DNA of 64,000 nt from the NCBI RefSeq assembly GCF_905175375.1, contig NZ_CAJIMS010000001.1, positions 3,286,001 through 3,350,000 on the forward strand, given 5' to 3'. The position numbers and the translations under genes were made by a program. The notes beneath the pieces were generated by a model. That model was not told the origin of the DNA, did not search any database, and was given only the letters and a program-made list of their open reading frames with translations. Shown in pieces: positions 1 to 9,312 of the stretch; position 1 is the first letter of the stretch; each line of letters starts with the position of its first letter. Source of the DNA: Chryseobacterium aquaeductus (GTDB lineage Bacteria; Bacteroidota; Bacteroidia; Flavobacteriales; Weeksellaceae).

Positions 1-44
1 GTAATTAATTCTTCCAGATGTTAATATTTAATTATTGATCAAAC

Positions 45-410
45 TTAATCCTTGATATACTTTGCCACTTTCTCTTCCAAATCTTCCAGATTAAAAGGTT
101 TTGCCACATAATCATCTGCCTGTGCACTTTTTGCCAGCGAAACAATGTCGTTATTTGCGGTGACATAAATTACAGGAATATGTTTATAATCTGCATGACT
201 TTTCAGCAATTTTGTAGCTTCCACGCCACCGATGTTGGGAATCCAATTATCCATAAGGATGACATCTGGTCGAAATTGTGAAACTTTCTGTATAATATCG
301 TGGGATGTTTCCGAAATTTCGACCTCGTAACCGCCTTCTTCAAAAATGATGCTGATCACTTCAAGAATAACTTTATCATCATCAAAAATCAAAATTTTCT
401 TCTTGTTCAT
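45..410 (-). CDS. Single-domain response regulator (receiver only)
   Basis: A 121-residue CheY-like receiver with no output domain. Acidic residues D10-D12 near the N-terminus, the phosphoacceptor D54 (in ILMDNW), the switch residue T84 and K104 (AKPF) are all present, so it should accept phosphate from a kinase. It is the last gene of a leftward signalling cluster and lies about 27 bases after the cheB-like gene. The two hybrid or receiver-bearing kinases upstream are the likely partners. With no DNA-binding domain it probably acts by protein contact or as a phosphate shuttle. The family call is secure; the output is unknown. Confidence 0.9.
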   Translation of the reverse strand: MNKKKILIFDDDKVILEVISIIFEEGGYEVEISETSHDIIQKVSQFRPDVILMDNWIPNIGGVEATKLLKSHADYKHIPVIYVTANNDIVSLAKSAQADDYVAKPFNLEDLEEKVAKYIKD

Positions 411-437
411 ATTTTTATTTATTTTATTTAATTGAAA

Positions 438-1025
438 TTATTTAATTCTATTTGACTGAGCGATAAGCTCTGCCAAATCTTTAGGCTCAAACAGCAGATC
501 AAAACCCACCTGGTCAACTGCGTGCTTGGGCATATAATCTACTTCAGCAGTTTCAGGAATCTGAATCCAAACTTGACCATTATTTTTTTTTATATATTTT
601 AAACCTTCCACTCCATCTGCATTAGCTCCGGAAAGAAGAATTCCAATAAGATTTTCGCCAAAAGTTTCTGCTGCAGATTTGAAGGTGACATCTATAGACG
701 GCCGAGAATAATTCATTTTTTCTGAACTGTCTAATGATACTGTTTTTTTATCTTCAAACAACAAATGATAATCTGCAGGAACGATGTAAATTTTATTCTT
801 TTGAATTTCTGTTTTATCCTCTATCTCAATGACCTCCATTGGTGTAAACTGCTGCAAAAGAGTTGGTAAAATACTTGTTGAGTGCGCTTTTCTGTGAACG
901 ATCAAAACAATAGGGAAATCCAGATTTTGATCTAAATTTTTAATCATTTCCATGATGACCTGCAAACTTCCGGCAGATCCTCCGATCACGATTAATTCGG
1001 TATATGTAGTTGGTATATCCATCAC
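438..1025 (-). CDS. Stand-alone CheB-type methylesterase domain
   Basis: A 195-residue protein matching only the catalytic domain of CheB, which removes methyl esters (and deamidates) glutamyl residues of chemoreceptors. The expected triad is visible: S17 in GGSAGS, H44 in IVHRKAHS and D137 in SGANADG. The N-terminal receiver that normally restrains CheB is missing, so control must come from a separate protein, plausibly one of the adjacent receivers. It starts 1 base downstream of the end of cheR (stop at 1027), which implies translational coupling. No methyl-accepting receptor, CheA or CheW gene is seen in the window, so its substrate is unknown. In Bacteroidota such CheB/CheR pairs accompany hybrid kinases rather than flagellar chemotaxis. 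Confidence 0.9.
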   Translation of the reverse strand: MMDIPTTYTELIVIGGSAGSLQVIMEMIKNLDQNLDFPIVLIVHRKAHSTSILPTLLQQFTPMEVIEIEDKTEIQKNKIYIVPADYHLLFEDKKTVSLDSSEKMNYSRPSIDVTFKSAAETFGENLIGILLSGANADGVEGLKYIKKNNGQVWIQIPETAEVDYMPKHAVDQVGFDLLFEPKDLAELIAQSNRIK

Positions 1026-1026
1026 C

Positions 1027-1860
1027 TCAATTATTATGATCTACTTTTTTCCAAATTTTGTGATTACCAATTTGATGATAAGATTTATCTAAATTTGAAA
1101 ACCTCAATGTCTCTTTAGAACCTAATGCAAGATAGCCCAAATTTTCTAAGCTAGTATCAAAAAGATGAAATACACGCTCTTGCAAACCTTTTTCAAAATA
1201 AATCAAAACATTTCTACAAATTATAAGCTGAAAGCTATTGAACGAACTGTCTGATACCAGATTGTGTGTAGACAAAATAAGTTTTTCCTGAAGACTTTTG
1301 TCAAATCTCACACTGTCGTAATTTGCTGTGTAGTAATCTGAAAAATCTTCTTTACCACCCGACAGTATGTAATTTTCGGAATATGTTTTCATTTGATACA
1401 TAGGAAAAACTCCGGATCTTGCTGTCTCTAAAACGGAAGGATTGATGTCTGTACCATAAATCAGGCATTTGTGGTAAAGATTGGCTTCTTTCAACAAAAT
1501 TGCTATCGAATATGCTTCTTCACCTGTAGAGCAACCGGCAACCCAAATTCTGATTAAAGGATAAGTTCCCAATTGGGGAAGAATTTCCTCTTTCAATTTT
1601 TTAAAAAAATGGGGATCACGGAACATTTCTGTTACATTGACAGTAATTTCTTCGATGAAATGCTTCAGATAATCCGGATCATTAATAATCGTATATCGCA
1701 GTTCTGCAAAACTCGTAAACCGATCGATCACACAAATACGGTTGACACGACGTTTAAATGAAGCTCTGCTGTACAAAGAAAAATCGTATCCGTACAGATC
1801 GTACACATCTTTGATCAGAAATTCAATTTCTTCGTCTTTTACGATACTTGGTTCCAGCAT
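1027..1860 (-). CDS. CheR-type protein-glutamate O-methyltransferase
   Basis: A 277-residue S-adenosylmethionine-dependent methyltransferase of the CheR family. It has the N-terminal all-helical CheR-N region (residues 10-70), the TVNVTEMFRD segment (73-82), the glycine-rich cofactor loop AGCSTGEE (108-115), TDIN (137-140) and CRNVLIYF (215-222). CheR adds methyl groups to glutamates of receptor signalling helices. Here the gene lies between a CheB domain and a response regulator. Its ATG abuts the upstream gene's stop codon (1861), so the genes are probably co-translated. With no receptor nearby, the coiled-coil region of the 1207-residue hybrid kinase is a speculative substrate. The family assignment is firm and the target is inferred. 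Confidence 0.92.
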   Translation of the reverse strand: MLEPSIVKDEEIEFLIKDVYDLYGYDFSLYSRASFKRRVNRICVIDRFTSFAELRYTIINDPDYLKHFIEEITVNVTEMFRDPHFFKKLKEEILPQLGTYPLIRIWVAGCSTGEEAYSIAILLKEANLYHKCLIYGTDINPSVLETARSGVFPMYQMKTYSENYILSGGKEDFSDYYTANYDSVRFDKSLQEKLILSTHNLVSDSSFNSFQLIICRNVLIYFEKGLQERVFHLFDTSLENLGYLALGSKETLRFSNLDKSYHQIGNHKIWKKVDHNN

Positions 1861-2226
1861 TTACAACAGTTTTTCGATGGCATTGAGCAACTGATCTACA
1901 TCAATCGGCTTTTTTACATAATCCTGAGCTCCGGCATCCAGACATTTTTGTCGGTCTTCTTCCATTGCCTGCGCAGTGACTGCAATCACAGGAATGTGCT
2001 TTATGTTGTGTGTTTTGCGGATTATTTTCACAGCTTCATAGCCGTCCATTTCCGGCATCATCATATCCATAAGCACCAGATCAATCCCAAGATTTTTATC
2101 TAAAATCTGTATTGCTTCCTGCGCCATCGTACAGCTTTCAATCTTAAAACCACGAGCTTTCAGCGTCAGTTTTAATGCAAATATATTACGTGGATCATCG
2201 TCCACAATCAAAATTTTCTTGTTCAT
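1861..2226 (-). CDS. Single-domain response regulator (receiver only)
   Basis: A 121-residue CheY-like receiver. D9-D11 form the acidic pocket, D54 (VLMDMM) is the phosphoacceptor, and T84 and K106 complete the site. I chose the ATG at 2226, not the longer possibility at 2265, because the extra 13 residues (with a Cys and an FF pair) do not resemble a receiver start and would overlap the upstream kinase gene by more than 20 bases; with this start the genes are separated by about 16 bases. It is very similar to the third receiver of the neighbouring hybrid kinase (shared MDMMMP and DMDGYE-like motifs), so it may be a detached duplicate of that domain. Confidence 0.88.
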   Translation of the reverse strand: MNKKILIVDDDPRNIFALKLTLKARGFKIESCTMAQEAIQILDKNLGIDLVLMDMMMPEMDGYEAVKIIRKTHNIKHIPVIAVTAQAMEEDRQKCLDAGAQDYVKKPIDVDQLLNAIEKLL

Positions 2227-2242
2227 AAAAAAAATCTGTGAT

Positions 2243-5200
2243 TTAACTTTCATACAACCAAACACGCAACAGAGAGAGCAACTGATCTATATCTACAGGT
2301 TTTGTGATATAATCTGAAGCACCAGCCTGTATACACTTATCGCGGTCGCCAATCATCGATTTAGCGGTAACAGCAATAATTGGAAGTCTTTTAAACTTTG
2401 GCATTTTTCTGATTTCCTGAATGGTTTCGTAGCCATCCATATTTGGCATCATCATATCCATCAAAACTACATCCACATCAGGATGCTCTTTGATCTGTTC
2501 CAATGCCTGAACGCCATCCATCGCCAATACAACTTCAACTTTATATTTTTCTAATGCTTTCGTTAAAGAAAAAATATTACGAACATCATCATCAGTAATC
2601 AGAATCTTTTTACCACTCAATACCTCTGTCAGTGAACCTAAAGTTTTATTTCTGATGGTTTCTACCGAGTTGTTTTTTTCTTCAACCAAATGCAAAAACA
2701 AGCCGACTTCATCCAGAATTCTCTGATATGAATGAGCAGTTTTTACAACTATAGAATCTGCGTATTGCTTGATCTTGAGTTCTTCTGATGTTGATAAATT
2801 CCTTTCTGTAAAAATAATAATCGGTAAGTTTTCTAATCCTTCATAGCTTTTGATCGTTTCAATTATTTTATAACCATTTCTTCTATCTGGCCCGATGTCT
2901 AAAATGACGCAATCGACCTGATCTGTTGTAAATGCTTTCACACTGTCTTCTACATTATTTTCAACAGACAAAGAAATGTCAAAATTGCTCAGGAAATAAG
3001 ACAATGCACTTGCGTGTTTTGCATTTTCTTCCACAATCAAAACTTTCTGAGGAGATTTTTTGAGCGCATCTTCAATTTTTCTGAAAATATCATTCATCTG
3101 TTCGAGAGCAATCGGCTTATCAATAAAATCAATAGCACCTCTCATCAGACTTTCCTTTTTTACATGAAGAGAAGACATCATGTGAACAGGAATTGGTTTT
3201 GTTTGAGGATTAGATTTAAGTTCGTCCATTACCTGCCAGCCATCTTTTACAGGAAGCTGTACATCCAAGAGAACTGCTGACGGACGATATTGCAACGCAG
3301 AAGAAAGAGCCTGATCACCTCTCACTACAACAACTCCTTTATAATTTTGAGTTCTTGCATATTTTAATAAAGCTTTGGCAAAATTGGTATCATCTTCTAC
3401 AATAAGAATTACTTTATCTTCTTTCGAAATGCTTTCTCTATCATCTTCAACATCTTCCGGAATTTCTAACTCACTGAAAGCCGTTGCAATTTCATCTTCA
3501 TTATAGTCAATGATTTTGTTGATTTCCTGTACATCTTCTACAATCACATCGATCAGATTTTGGTCAGAATTTATAGTGTGAACCGAATGAGTTTCCTTCA
3601 ATTTTTCGCTCATCGGAATGATTAAACTAAACTCACTTCCTTCATTTACTTTACTTTTCAGATCTAGGTAACCACCCAGTAATTTGGCGATTTCTCTGCT
3701 TATGGATAATCCTAAACCTGTACCGCCAAATTTTCTTTGTGTAGAGCCATCAGCTTGTTGGAAAGCTTCAAAAATAATCTTCTGCTTGTCTTTTGGAATT
3801 CCGATTCCTGTATCTTTTACGGTGAAAATAATGAAGTCTTTATTTTTTTTGTCGCCTTTAATATTTAATTCTACACTTCCTTCTTTTGTAAATTTCAACG
3901 CATTTGAAAGAAGATTTCTCAACACCTGATCCAAACGTAAACGATCGGTTTCAAGGCTTTTAGATAAATCGTTTTCGATATTGATATTAAATTCAATTCC
4001 TTTTTCTTTAACCAAAGGATTAATTAAATTTTTCAAATCTTTTACAACATCTTCAATCACAACTTCCTGATATTCTAAAGACATTTTTCCAGATTCTATT
4101 TTTGCTAAATCTAAAATCTCATCAATTAAAGTCAATAAACTGCTACCTGAACTTTGAATAACTTTTGCAGATTCTATTTGATCTTCATTTAAATTTTCAT
4201 CAGGATTTTCAGCCATCAATCGAGAAAGTAGAAGAATAGAATTTAGCGGAGTACGCAACTCGTGGGACATATTTGCCAAAAATTCTGATTTATATTGCGT
4301 ACTTAGTGCCAGTTCTTCTGCTTTTCTTTGAATTTCTGTATTGCGTTCTGCAATCAAATGGTTTTTTTCTTCTAAAAGTTTTGAACGCTCTTCCAGTTCT
4401 GTATTGGTTTGCATCAATTCTTCTTGTTGCACTTTCAGTTCTTCTTCAGAAGCCTGCAATTTTTGAGTTTGTGCTTCCAGTTCTGTATTCAGATTTTCTA
4501 ATTCAGAATGTTGAACCTGTAGTTCCTCAGATTGTGCCTGAGTTTCCTCAAGTAAACGCTGCTCTTTTTCACGGCTTTTTGCTGCACGCAAAGCAATGGC
4601 AATATTTCTTGCACTCTCTACGAAATATTCTATCTTATCCTGATCAAAATTTGTAGATGAACTTAGTTCTAAAACTCCGATTGTCTGTCTTTCTGACATT
4701 ACAGGAACCAATAAAATAGCATTGACTTTCACTTTACTGCTTGCAAAACTTACAGCGAAATCATTCTCATCGAGATCGTTATATGTTTTTGGCTTTTTCT
4801 GAACAAATACCTGACCTACCATTCCTTCGCCAAGTTCGAAACTCTGGTTCATACTACTTTCTAAACCAAATGAACTGCTGAGTTTCAATTTTCCGTCATC
4901 AATAAGATAGATTGCACCGTTGATGCAGTTTCCGTATTCTATAATCTGGTTGAGAGAATCGCTGGTTACCTGTCTTACAGATTTGTTACCTACCAAAACG
5001 TCATTTAGTAATACAAGCCCTTTCTGATGCCAATCATTTTTATTTATTTTATCGAAAGAAATTTTAAGAGATTCTGTCATGTGATTCAAAGAATCTACCA
5101 AATCTCCCAAATCTCCATCGTAATCGTCTACCACCTTTTGACTATAATCACCATTCGAAACTCTGTTTGCAACCTGCTGAATCACACTTACACGTTTTGA

Positions 5201-5866
5201 AATCTCAAGATCTTTAGCCTTTAAAGCTCTTTCTAATCTGTCTCTTCGGAGAAGATCGTTGCGTAATTTAATATAGAAGAATATTGTTACAAAAATCGCA
5301 GCTAGAGATGATGCAATGATGAATATAACCGTAGTGTTGGATGATTTGTTAAGATCTTTACTTTTTACCTCAAGCTGGCTTTCTTCAAACTTTACAAAAT
5401 CTTCTACCAGTACACGGCATTTGTCCATATACAACTTACTCATCGACATTTGTTGCTGAGTCATAGCAATTCCTTTTCGTCTGTTTTCAACAAAAAGTTT
5501 TAAATTATCGATATTGGCGTTTACATTTTTTTCTAAATCTCTCAGACGAGCGAGCTGAGAAGCATCTGCTACATCCAAAGACTTTGCTCTCTCCATCGAT
5601 TTTGAGTATTCTGCAAGACTTCGGTTGTATGGATCCAAAAAGCTTTCATTGCCTGTCAATTGGTATCCACGGTTTCCCGTTTCGGCATCCAATAAGGCGA
5701 TCAAAACATCTTTTACCGCAGTCATCGCTCTTCTGCTTTTGGAAACACTTTCCCGATGATTCATCTGATTTTGAATACTTAAGTATGATGCGACCGAACT
5801 CGCAATTAAAATCAGTAACGAAAATCCTATCCCAAACTGGAGATTTCTTATGACTTTTTTCGGCAT
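2243..5866 (-). CDS. CHASE3-HAMP-GAF hybrid histidine kinase with three receivers
   Basis: A 1207-residue inner-membrane sensor kinase. In order it has TM1 (about 12-32), a periplasmic CHASE3-like helical domain (about 38-175, with ETGNRGYQLTG), TM2 (about 179-199), HAMP (200-270), GAF (about 285-425), a long Gln/Glu-rich coiled coil (430-525), HisKA with H535 in ANMSHELRTP, HATPase (about 635-755, with DTGIGI and GGTGLGL) and three receivers. Receiver 1 has D868 and receiver 3 has D1137. Receiver 2 has D990 but a degenerate acidic pocket (VEEN), so it may not be phosphorylated normally. The long coiled coil is typical of Bacteroidota kinases linked with CheB/CheR. It is the central component of the signalling cluster. 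Ligand unknown. Confidence 0.92.
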   Translation of the reverse strand: MPKKVIRNLQFGIGFSLLILIASSVASYLSIQNQMNHRESVSKSRRAMTAVKDVLIALLDAETGNRGYQLTGNESFLDPYNRSLAEYSKSMERAKSLDVADASQLARLRDLEKNVNANIDNLKLFVENRRKGIAMTQQQMSMSKLYMDKCRVLVEDFVKFEESQLEVKSKDLNKSSNTTVIFIIASSLAAIFVTIFFYIKLRNDLLRRDRLERALKAKDLEISKRVSVIQQVANRVSNGDYSQKVVDDYDGDLGDLVDSLNHMTESLKISFDKINKNDWHQKGLVLLNDVLVGNKSVRQVTSDSLNQIIEYGNCINGAIYLIDDGKLKLSSSFGLESSMNQSFELGEGMVGQVFVQKKPKTYNDLDENDFAVSFASSKVKVNAILLVPVMSERQTIGVLELSSSTNFDQDKIEYFVESARNIAIALRAAKSREKEQRLLEETQAQSEELQVQHSELENLNTELEAQTQKLQASEEELKVQQEELMQTNTELEERSKLLEEKNHLIAERNTEIQRKAEELALSTQYKSEFLANMSHELRTPLNSILLLSRLMAENPDENLNEDQIESAKVIQSSGSSLLTLIDEILDLAKIESGKMSLEYQEVVIEDVVKDLKNLINPLVKEKGIEFNINIENDLSKSLETDRLRLDQVLRNLLSNALKFTKEGSVELNIKGDKKNKDFIIFTVKDTGIGIPKDKQKIIFEAFQQADGSTQRKFGGTGLGLSISREIAKLLGGYLDLKSKVNEGSEFSLIIPMSEKLKETHSVHTINSDQNLIDVIVEDVQEINKIIDYNEDEIATAFSELEIPEDVEDDRESISKEDKVILIVEDDTNFAKALLKYARTQNYKGVVVVRGDQALSSALQYRPSAVLLDVQLPVKDGWQVMDELKSNPQTKPIPVHMMSSLHVKKESLMRGAIDFIDKPIALEQMNDIFRKIEDALKKSPQKVLIVEENAKHASALSYFLSNFDISLSVENNVEDSVKAFTTDQVDCVILDIGPDRRNGYKIIETIKSYEGLENLPIIIFTERNLSTSEELKIKQYADSIVVKTAHSYQRILDEVGLFLHLVEEKNNSVETIRNKTLGSLTEVLSGKKILITDDDVRNIFSLTKALEKYKVEVVLAMDGVQALEQIKEHPDVDVVLMDMMMPNMDGYETIQEIRKMPKFKRLPIIAVTAKSMIGDRDKCIQAGASDYITKPVDIDQLLSLLRVWLYES

Positions 5867-5870
5867 AAAA

Positions 5871-7340
5871 TTAATTTAAAGGTAGTGTGAAATAAAACGT
5901 AGAACCCTCTTCTACTTTGCTGGATAAACCAATCGTTCCGTGATGCTGCTTGATGATTTCTGCGCAGATATACAACCCGATTCCCATCCCCTGAAATTGC
6001 ACAGAAGACTCTTCAACACGATAAAATTTGCGGAAAACTGCATCTTGTTTAAATTCCGGAATTCCTATCCCAAAATCTGTGACGCTTACCTTCACTTCGT
6101 CATCATCTACAAAAGTTGTGACAATCACCTGATTGTTTTCAGGAGAATATTTGATGGCATTGGTTAAAAAATTAATCAAAACCTGCTCTATCCGAATTGC
6201 GTCGAAAGGAACAAGCTGATTTATTTTACCAATATGGCGATCTATTTTCACATTAGGATTATCGTGAGTCTGAAGAATAGTATCAATCGTATTGTGGATT
6301 AATTTTTCTAAATCTGAAGGTTTTTTATTGATTTTAAGTTTACCGTTTTCAATTTTTGAAACATCCAGTAGATCTGTGATCAACGTATTTAGTTTTTCAA
6401 TTTGATCTAAAGCTTTCCCGGCATATACGGCTTCGGTTAAATTATTGTTGATTTTCAGCTTTCGATCAAGCAGTTGGATGTACGCTTTAATGCTTGTAAG
6501 CGGTGTTTTCAGTTCGTGGCTTGCAATACTCAGGAATTCATCCTTTTCTTTTTCCATTTTTTTCTGATCTTCGATATCAGTAAAAGTGCCTACCCAATTG
6601 TTGATTTTTTCATCTTGGTAAACGGGCGACATTCTCAGCAAATGATATCTGAAGTCTCCGGAATCTAAGTTTTTTATACGGGCTTCCAGCTCCAAAGGTT
6701 TTCCTTTTTTTCTGCATCTTTGAAACTCGTCTTCAATATTGAGATCATCAGGATGAGTTTCAGGAAATTGTTGGTCAGATTCTGAATATTCATACCATTT
6801 TCTATTGACAAAGCTGATGAATCCATCTTCGTTGATGGTGAAAGCAATTTGTGGCAAAGCTTCCAGCATCAGATGGAAATGATCGATCTCCGATTTCATA
6901 AAAATCTGAGCTTCTCTTCTACCCTTCACCTCCAGTTCCAGACTTTGCTGAGTTTTCTTCATCGCAAGATTATTTTCCTGCAAATTGTAAAAAGTTTTTA
7001 CCTTCAGCATCAGAATTTCCGGATCTATGGGTTTTGTCACATAATCCATCCCGCCGGAGTTATATCCACGGGTAATAAATCTTTTATCGGTATTGACGGC
7101 GGATAAAAATATGATAGGAATCTCTTTTGTTTTGCTGTAACCCGAGAAAGTTTCTGCTACTTCGAAACCATCCATTCCTGGCATTTGAACGTCTAAAATA
7201 ATCAACGCGTAATTATTTTTCAAAGCTTTTCCCAAGGCCTCTTCACCGGAATTTGCCGTATCCACAGGGAAATCATGAGATTCCAATAATTTTTTTAGTG
7301 AATAAATATTATTCTGGTTATCATCTACAATTAAGATCAT
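5871..7340 (-). CDS. Receiver-PAS histidine kinase
   Basis: A 489-residue cytoplasmic kinase: receiver (1-120; D50 phosphoacceptor, K103), short coiled coil (about 120-145), PAS (about 150-260), HisKA with H275 in ASHELKTP, and HATPase (about 375-489, with DFGIGI and GMGIGLY). The ATG at 7340 is preferred because residue 2 then starts the receiver's first strand; an upstream start at 7388 would add 16 unrelated residues. No membrane segment is visible. The N-terminal receiver suggests that its kinase activity is set by phosphate from another kinase, most likely the hybrid kinase 4 bases downstream. It is the first gene of the leftward cluster, so the cluster promoter should lie in 7341-7660. 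Confidence 0.9.
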   Translation of the reverse strand: MILIVDDNQNNIYSLKKLLESHDFPVDTANSGEEALGKALKNNYALIILDVQMPGMDGFEVAETFSGYSKTKEIPIIFLSAVNTDKRFITRGYNSGGMDYVTKPIDPEILMLKVKTFYNLQENNLAMKKTQQSLELEVKGRREAQIFMKSEIDHFHLMLEALPQIAFTINEDGFISFVNRKWYEYSESDQQFPETHPDDLNIEDEFQRCRKKGKPLELEARIKNLDSGDFRYHLLRMSPVYQDEKINNWVGTFTDIEDQKKMEKEKDEFLSIASHELKTPLTSIKAYIQLLDRKLKINNNLTEAVYAGKALDQIEKLNTLITDLLDVSKIENGKLKINKKPSDLEKLIHNTIDTILQTHDNPNVKIDRHIGKINQLVPFDAIRIEQVLINFLTNAIKYSPENNQVIVTTFVDDDEVKVSVTDFGIGIPEFKQDAVFRKFYRVEESSVQFQGMGIGLYICAEIIKQHHGTIGLSSKVEEGSTFYFTLPLN

Positions 7341-7660
7341 ACAATATAAAATAGTCTGATATGGTTTAGTATCTGGTTTATTCACCAAAAATACTTACAA
7401 ATTTTTAAAAAACACATTATTATTTTAAGAATATTAAACTAATAACATACTTCCTGCGAAAAAAAATTATAGATAATATTTTAATTTTATGCAGTTGATA
7501 ATTTGACTAAATCATTTGCATTTTTTATACCACTCATATTATAAATTTAACAATTATTATTTTTATTTTAATTAAAATTCGCAAAACGCAAAATTTTTAA
7601 TTTCTGATTATTTTAAACATTGGCATATTTTATTCTATTGGAATATCTAAAATCATAAAA
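7341..7660. other. AT-rich divergent intergenic region
   Basis: About 320 bases between the leftward signalling cluster and a rightward 75-residue gene. It is very AT-rich with long A and T runs. It must hold the cluster promoter and that of the small gene, but I see no clear TAnnTTTG element, hairpin or coding fragment. Confidence 0.5.
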
Positions 7661-7888
7661 ATGAATTACAAAGAAGCCTTGAAACACAAAAAAGAAGCTT
7701 TGGAAGCTGCAGACGAATCTTTGCTGAAACTATACCACATCGTAATCACACCGGCAAATACTGATGAAAGCTACAAGCATATTGAAGATTTTAGTAAAGA
7801 CCCGGAAAAATTTGATGATGAAAGCTGTAAAAAATATTGTACAGATGATGAGTATGAGGTGGTGAGCTTTAAGAAAAAGGCTGATTAG
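7661..7888 (+). CDS. Small conserved hypothetical acidic protein
   Basis: A 75-residue soluble protein that I do not recognise. It is rich in Lys, Glu and Asp, predicted mostly helical at the N-terminus (KEALKHKKEALEAADE), with two Cys residues in the C-terminal part (ESCKKYCTDDE). It has no signal peptide or membrane segment. It stands alone between the signalling cluster and a convergent acyltransferase gene, whose 3' end it overlaps by 4 bases. The ATG, composition and codon use look genuine. No function is assigned. Confidence 0.65.
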   Translation: MNYKEALKHKKEALEAADESLLKLYHIVITPANTDESYKHIEDFSKDPEKFDDESCKKYCTDDEYEVVSFKKKAD

Positions 7889-9018
7889 TTTAAATTATAT
7901 TTCAAATTATTGATAACCGGATTGGCGTACATCGCTAAGAAACCCTGCCTTAAAACTGGATCTGAAACATCAATCCGCATTTCGAGTCTCCTTTCGAATA
8001 ACTGCTGTTCTTTTTCGGTATAATGACCAGAAAAAGCATCTGTATTGTGCAGCATATCATACGCTACATAATTGCTTGGCCAAAGTTTATAATTTGGAAT
8101 TATAGAATCATCAATAAGCTGGGCAACAGCCTGTAGCTGTTTGTTTTTATGATGTATTTCCGAAAAAATACTTTCAAACTCTTTTTCCAGAACTTCACCT
8201 GCATGCAGGTGAATTCGCTTTTTCTGCCCCAATACTCCACTCATCATGGTTGTAAAATCTTCGTCTTTTGCTTTCACATAAATCTCATCATTATGCTTTG
8301 CCAAAAGCTGAGGCATTTTCAAAACATCCGTAGGATCATATTCGTAAGAGATCGACAAAGGAACAATTTTCAGTTTTTTGAAAAATTCTAACAGCGAATA
8401 TCCCTCTGAAGCCATGGCTAGCATTTTTAGAATACCTTGCTGCGTAGAATCATTTCCGTCTTTTGTACGGCCCTCTCGCTGGGCAATCCAAACCGAACGA
8501 TTGTCTGCCGACAACAGATGAAAAATATATTCGGACATCAGTTTAGAACTTTTCAACTGATCACGAAGTGGCAAACCTCTTTCAACTAAAAAATTACGGT
8601 TAAGTTTTGCTAATTTATACTGAAAATTTTGCTGTACAAGATTATTCCCAATTGCAGAAGATGTCATGATATGCTCATTTTCCAGCAAGATCAAATTGAG
8701 CAAAGAGGTATCTAAAACAATATCTCTGTGATTAGAAACAAAAAGATACGCGGTGTTTTTATCTAAACGATCAAACCCTGAATACGTCAACCCTTGGGAA
8801 CTCGTTTCTAATATTTTTCGGATGGTATGAGAGATAAAATCTTTCTGAAAGTCTCTGATAGAATGTGTTTCCTTCAATTTATCAGTCCATATATTACATT
8901 CTACATCAGGAAATGTAAAATTCATCAATGCCTTCATCATGGGATGACGCACTATGCTTTTTATAGCTTCATTGACTTCACAGTCATCAAAAGACCTGAT
9001 TTCATCAAATTTTGACAT
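7885..9018 (-). CDS. Glycerol-3-phosphate/1-acylglycerol-phosphate acyltransferase family protein
   Basis: A 377-residue protein of the PlsC/LPLAT acyltransferase superfamily, which transfers acyl chains to glycerophospholipids or related acceptors. The motif SNHRDIVLD (from about residue 95) corresponds to the catalytic NHX4D block but has one extra residue between His and the last Asp. WIAQREGRTKDG fits the downstream substrate-binding block. The start at 9018 (MSKFDE) is chosen over 9057 because the earlier 13 residues are hydrophobic and unlike the family. It has no obvious membrane helix. It converges with the 75-residue gene, overlapping by 4 bases. The exact acceptor is not deducible. 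Confidence 0.78.
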   Translation of the reverse strand: MSKFDEIRSFDDCEVNEAIKSIVRHPMMKALMNFTFPDVECNIWTDKLKETHSIRDFQKDFISHTIRKILETSSQGLTYSGFDRLDKNTAYLFVSNHRDIVLDTSLLNLILLENEHIMTSSAIGNNLVQQNFQYKLAKLNRNFLVERGLPLRDQLKSSKLMSEYIFHLLSADNRSVWIAQREGRTKDGNDSTQQGILKMLAMASEGYSLLEFFKKLKIVPLSISYEYDPTDVLKMPQLLAKHNDEIYVKAKDEDFTTMMSGVLGQKKRIHLHAGEVLEKEFESIFSEIHHKNKQLQAVAQLIDDSIIPNYKLWPSNYVAYDMLHNTDAFSGHYTEKEQQLFERRLEMRIDVSDPVLRQGFLAMYANPVINNLKYNLN

Positions 9019-9312
9019 GGGTTTATAAGGGTTATATAACAATTTGCAAAAGAACAAAAAAATATCGAAGACACCTTACAAAGTTTCAAATACATTGATA
9101 TGCTATCAATATCTCTTTATTATTACAATATTTATTCTTGAAAAATTATTATACTGACAAAAGTTAGAACTTCAATTGAATATTTAGCATCTGTAATACT
9201 ATTTTACATAGTTCATTTTTTTTCTAAAAATCATTCATAATCCATTTTAAGAGCGATATTTATAAAAATTGGAATACGTTTTGTTTAGCTAACAAATCTG
9301 AACAACTTACTG

